This document shows positions 63,434-64,000 of a stretch of DNA of 64,000 nucleotides, piece by piece. The translations under genes and the position numbers were made by a program. Under the pieces are notes generated by a model. It saw only the letters and a program-made list of their open reading frames with translations, did no database searches and had not been told where the DNA came from. How positions within the stretch are numbered: the stretch's first letter is position 1; the number at the start of each line of letters is the position of its first letter. The DNA is taken from positions 496,001 to 560,000 of the forward strand of contig QZLF01000002.1 of NCBI GenBank assembly GCA_016771945.1. The letters run 5' to 3'. Source of the stretch: Candidatus Leucobacter sulfamidivorax (lineage in GTDB: Bacteria; Actinomycetota; Actinomycetes; Actinomycetales; Microbacteriaceae).

Positions 63434-64000
63434 GCAGTGAGCCGCAGGCCGAGCCTGCCGAGACCGGAGGCGGGCCGACCGGTGGGCTGCGCAAGCGCTC
63501 GTCGTCGGCGGCCGGGAACGGCGGATCGCGCGACCTGACCCGGCCCCCGGCCCCCGAGCCGCTGCCCGTCCCGGTCTACGACAACCACACGCACCTCGAG
63601 TTCGAGGACGGGCTCGACGTGCTCGACCCGCTCGACTCGCTCGCGCGAGCCGAGGCCGTGGGCGTCGCGGGCGTCGTGCAGGTGGGCACCGACCTCGAGA
63701 CGAGCCGCTGGGGCGCCGAGCTCGCGGCGAGCGACCCGCGCGTGCTCGCCGCGGTGGCGCTGCACCCGAACGAGGCGCCGAAGCTCTTCGCCGCGGGGAG
63801 GCTGTGCGAGCAGCTCAGCGAGATCGCCCGCCTCGCCGCGCAGCCGCGCGTGCGCGCGGTGGGGGAGACGGGGCTCGACTTCTTCCGCACCGGAGAGGAC
63901 GGCCGCGACGCGCAGATCGAGTCGTTCGAGGCGCACATCGACATTGCGAAGGCGAACGGCATCGCCCTGCAGATCCACGACCGCGACGCGCACGAGGCCG
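63430..64000 (+). CDS. TatD-family metal-dependent hydrolase/DNase; 3' end cut by window
   Basis: First ~190 residues are present and the frame stays open to the window edge. After a disordered ~45-residue N-terminus, YDNHTHLEF carries the His53-x-His55 metal pair; VALHPNEAPKL, AVGETGLDFFRTG (metal Glu) and LQIHDRD follow. TatD proteins are 3'-5' nucleases with roles in repair and RNA quality control. The metG-tatD-(rpf/ksgA) order is common in actinobacteria. Confidence 0.9.
   Translation, partial: MSSEPQAEPAETGGGPTGGLRKRSSSAAGNGGSRDLTRPPAPEPLPVPVYDNHTHLEFEDGLDVLDPLDSLARAEAVGVAGVVQVGTDLETSRWGAELAASDPRVLAAVALHPNEAPKLFAAGRLCEQLSEIARLAAQPRVRAVGETGLDFFRTGEDGRDAQIESFEAHIDIAKANGIALQIHDRDAHEA

Overview
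The window is a 64 kb piece of a high-GC chromosome (roughly 70% G+C by eye) from an actinobacterium. Gene content and order (rho-prfA-prmC-sua5-wecA-like-atpIBEFHAGDC, an Rv2578c-type radical SAM gene, DUF2993, DUF559-type endonucleases, many short-leader or leaderless genes) fit the family Microbacteriaceae. Leucobacter is my best guess at genus, but that is inference. Most of the window is core chromosome with a few accessory patches.

Layout. 1-1674: 3' part of an ABC exporter. 1688-5314 (-): metH. 5.6-7.7 kb: small accessory genes (alpha/beta hydrolase, DUF3995, EEP-family phosphohydrolase). 7.7-15.0 kb: coaA diverging from a tight operon glmS-acpS-alr/tsaE-tsaB-rimI-tsaD (cell-wall precursors plus tRNA t6A synthesis; alanine racemase and TsaE are fused). 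15.0-16.1 kb (-): radical SAM gene with a perfect LexA/SOS box. 16.2-19.5 kb: catabolic cassette with an AraC regulator diverging from a nitrilase and an aldoxime dehydratase broken by a one-base frameshift. 19.5-21 kb: small membrane genes and tRNA-Arg(CCG). 21-28 kb: argS, DUF2993, lysA, hom, thrB. 28-31 kb: rho, prfA. 31-35.3 kb: accessory insert (MFS, DUF559-type nuclease flanked by palindromes, cysK-cysE). 35.5-36.4 kb: prmC. 36.4-42.3 kb: second accessory insert (MFS; PadR regulator plus ABC/FtsX exporter). 42.3-51.8 kb: sua5, WecA/MraY-like transferase, AtpI-like protein, atpBEFHAGDC. 51.8-54.9 kb: yaaA, PP2C phosphatase, GabT-like transaminase. 55-61.2 kb: SARP regulator diverging from a 1294-residue cell-wall-anchored PKD/beta-helix surface protein. 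61.2-64 kb: OsmC-like protein, metG, start of a TatD nuclease.

How the genes work together. tsaB, tsaD, tsaE (fused to alr) and the TsaC/Sua5 homologue make a complete bacterial t6A set. hom-thrB, lysA and metH cover aspartate-family amino acids, and cysE-cysK makes cysteine. The nitrilase/aldoxime dehydratase pair would convert aldoxime to nitrile to acid under the adjacent AraC protein.

The most interesting non-coding content is (i) three families of dispersed palindromic repeats, two copies each, one with compensatory changes between copies; (ii) at least eleven genes whose -10 hexamer lies 6-8 nt before the start codon, predicting leaderless mRNAs, with several TAG stop codons of upstream genes forming the first half of the -10; (iii) candidate operators for LexA, SARP, AraC and PadR regulators next to the genes they would control.
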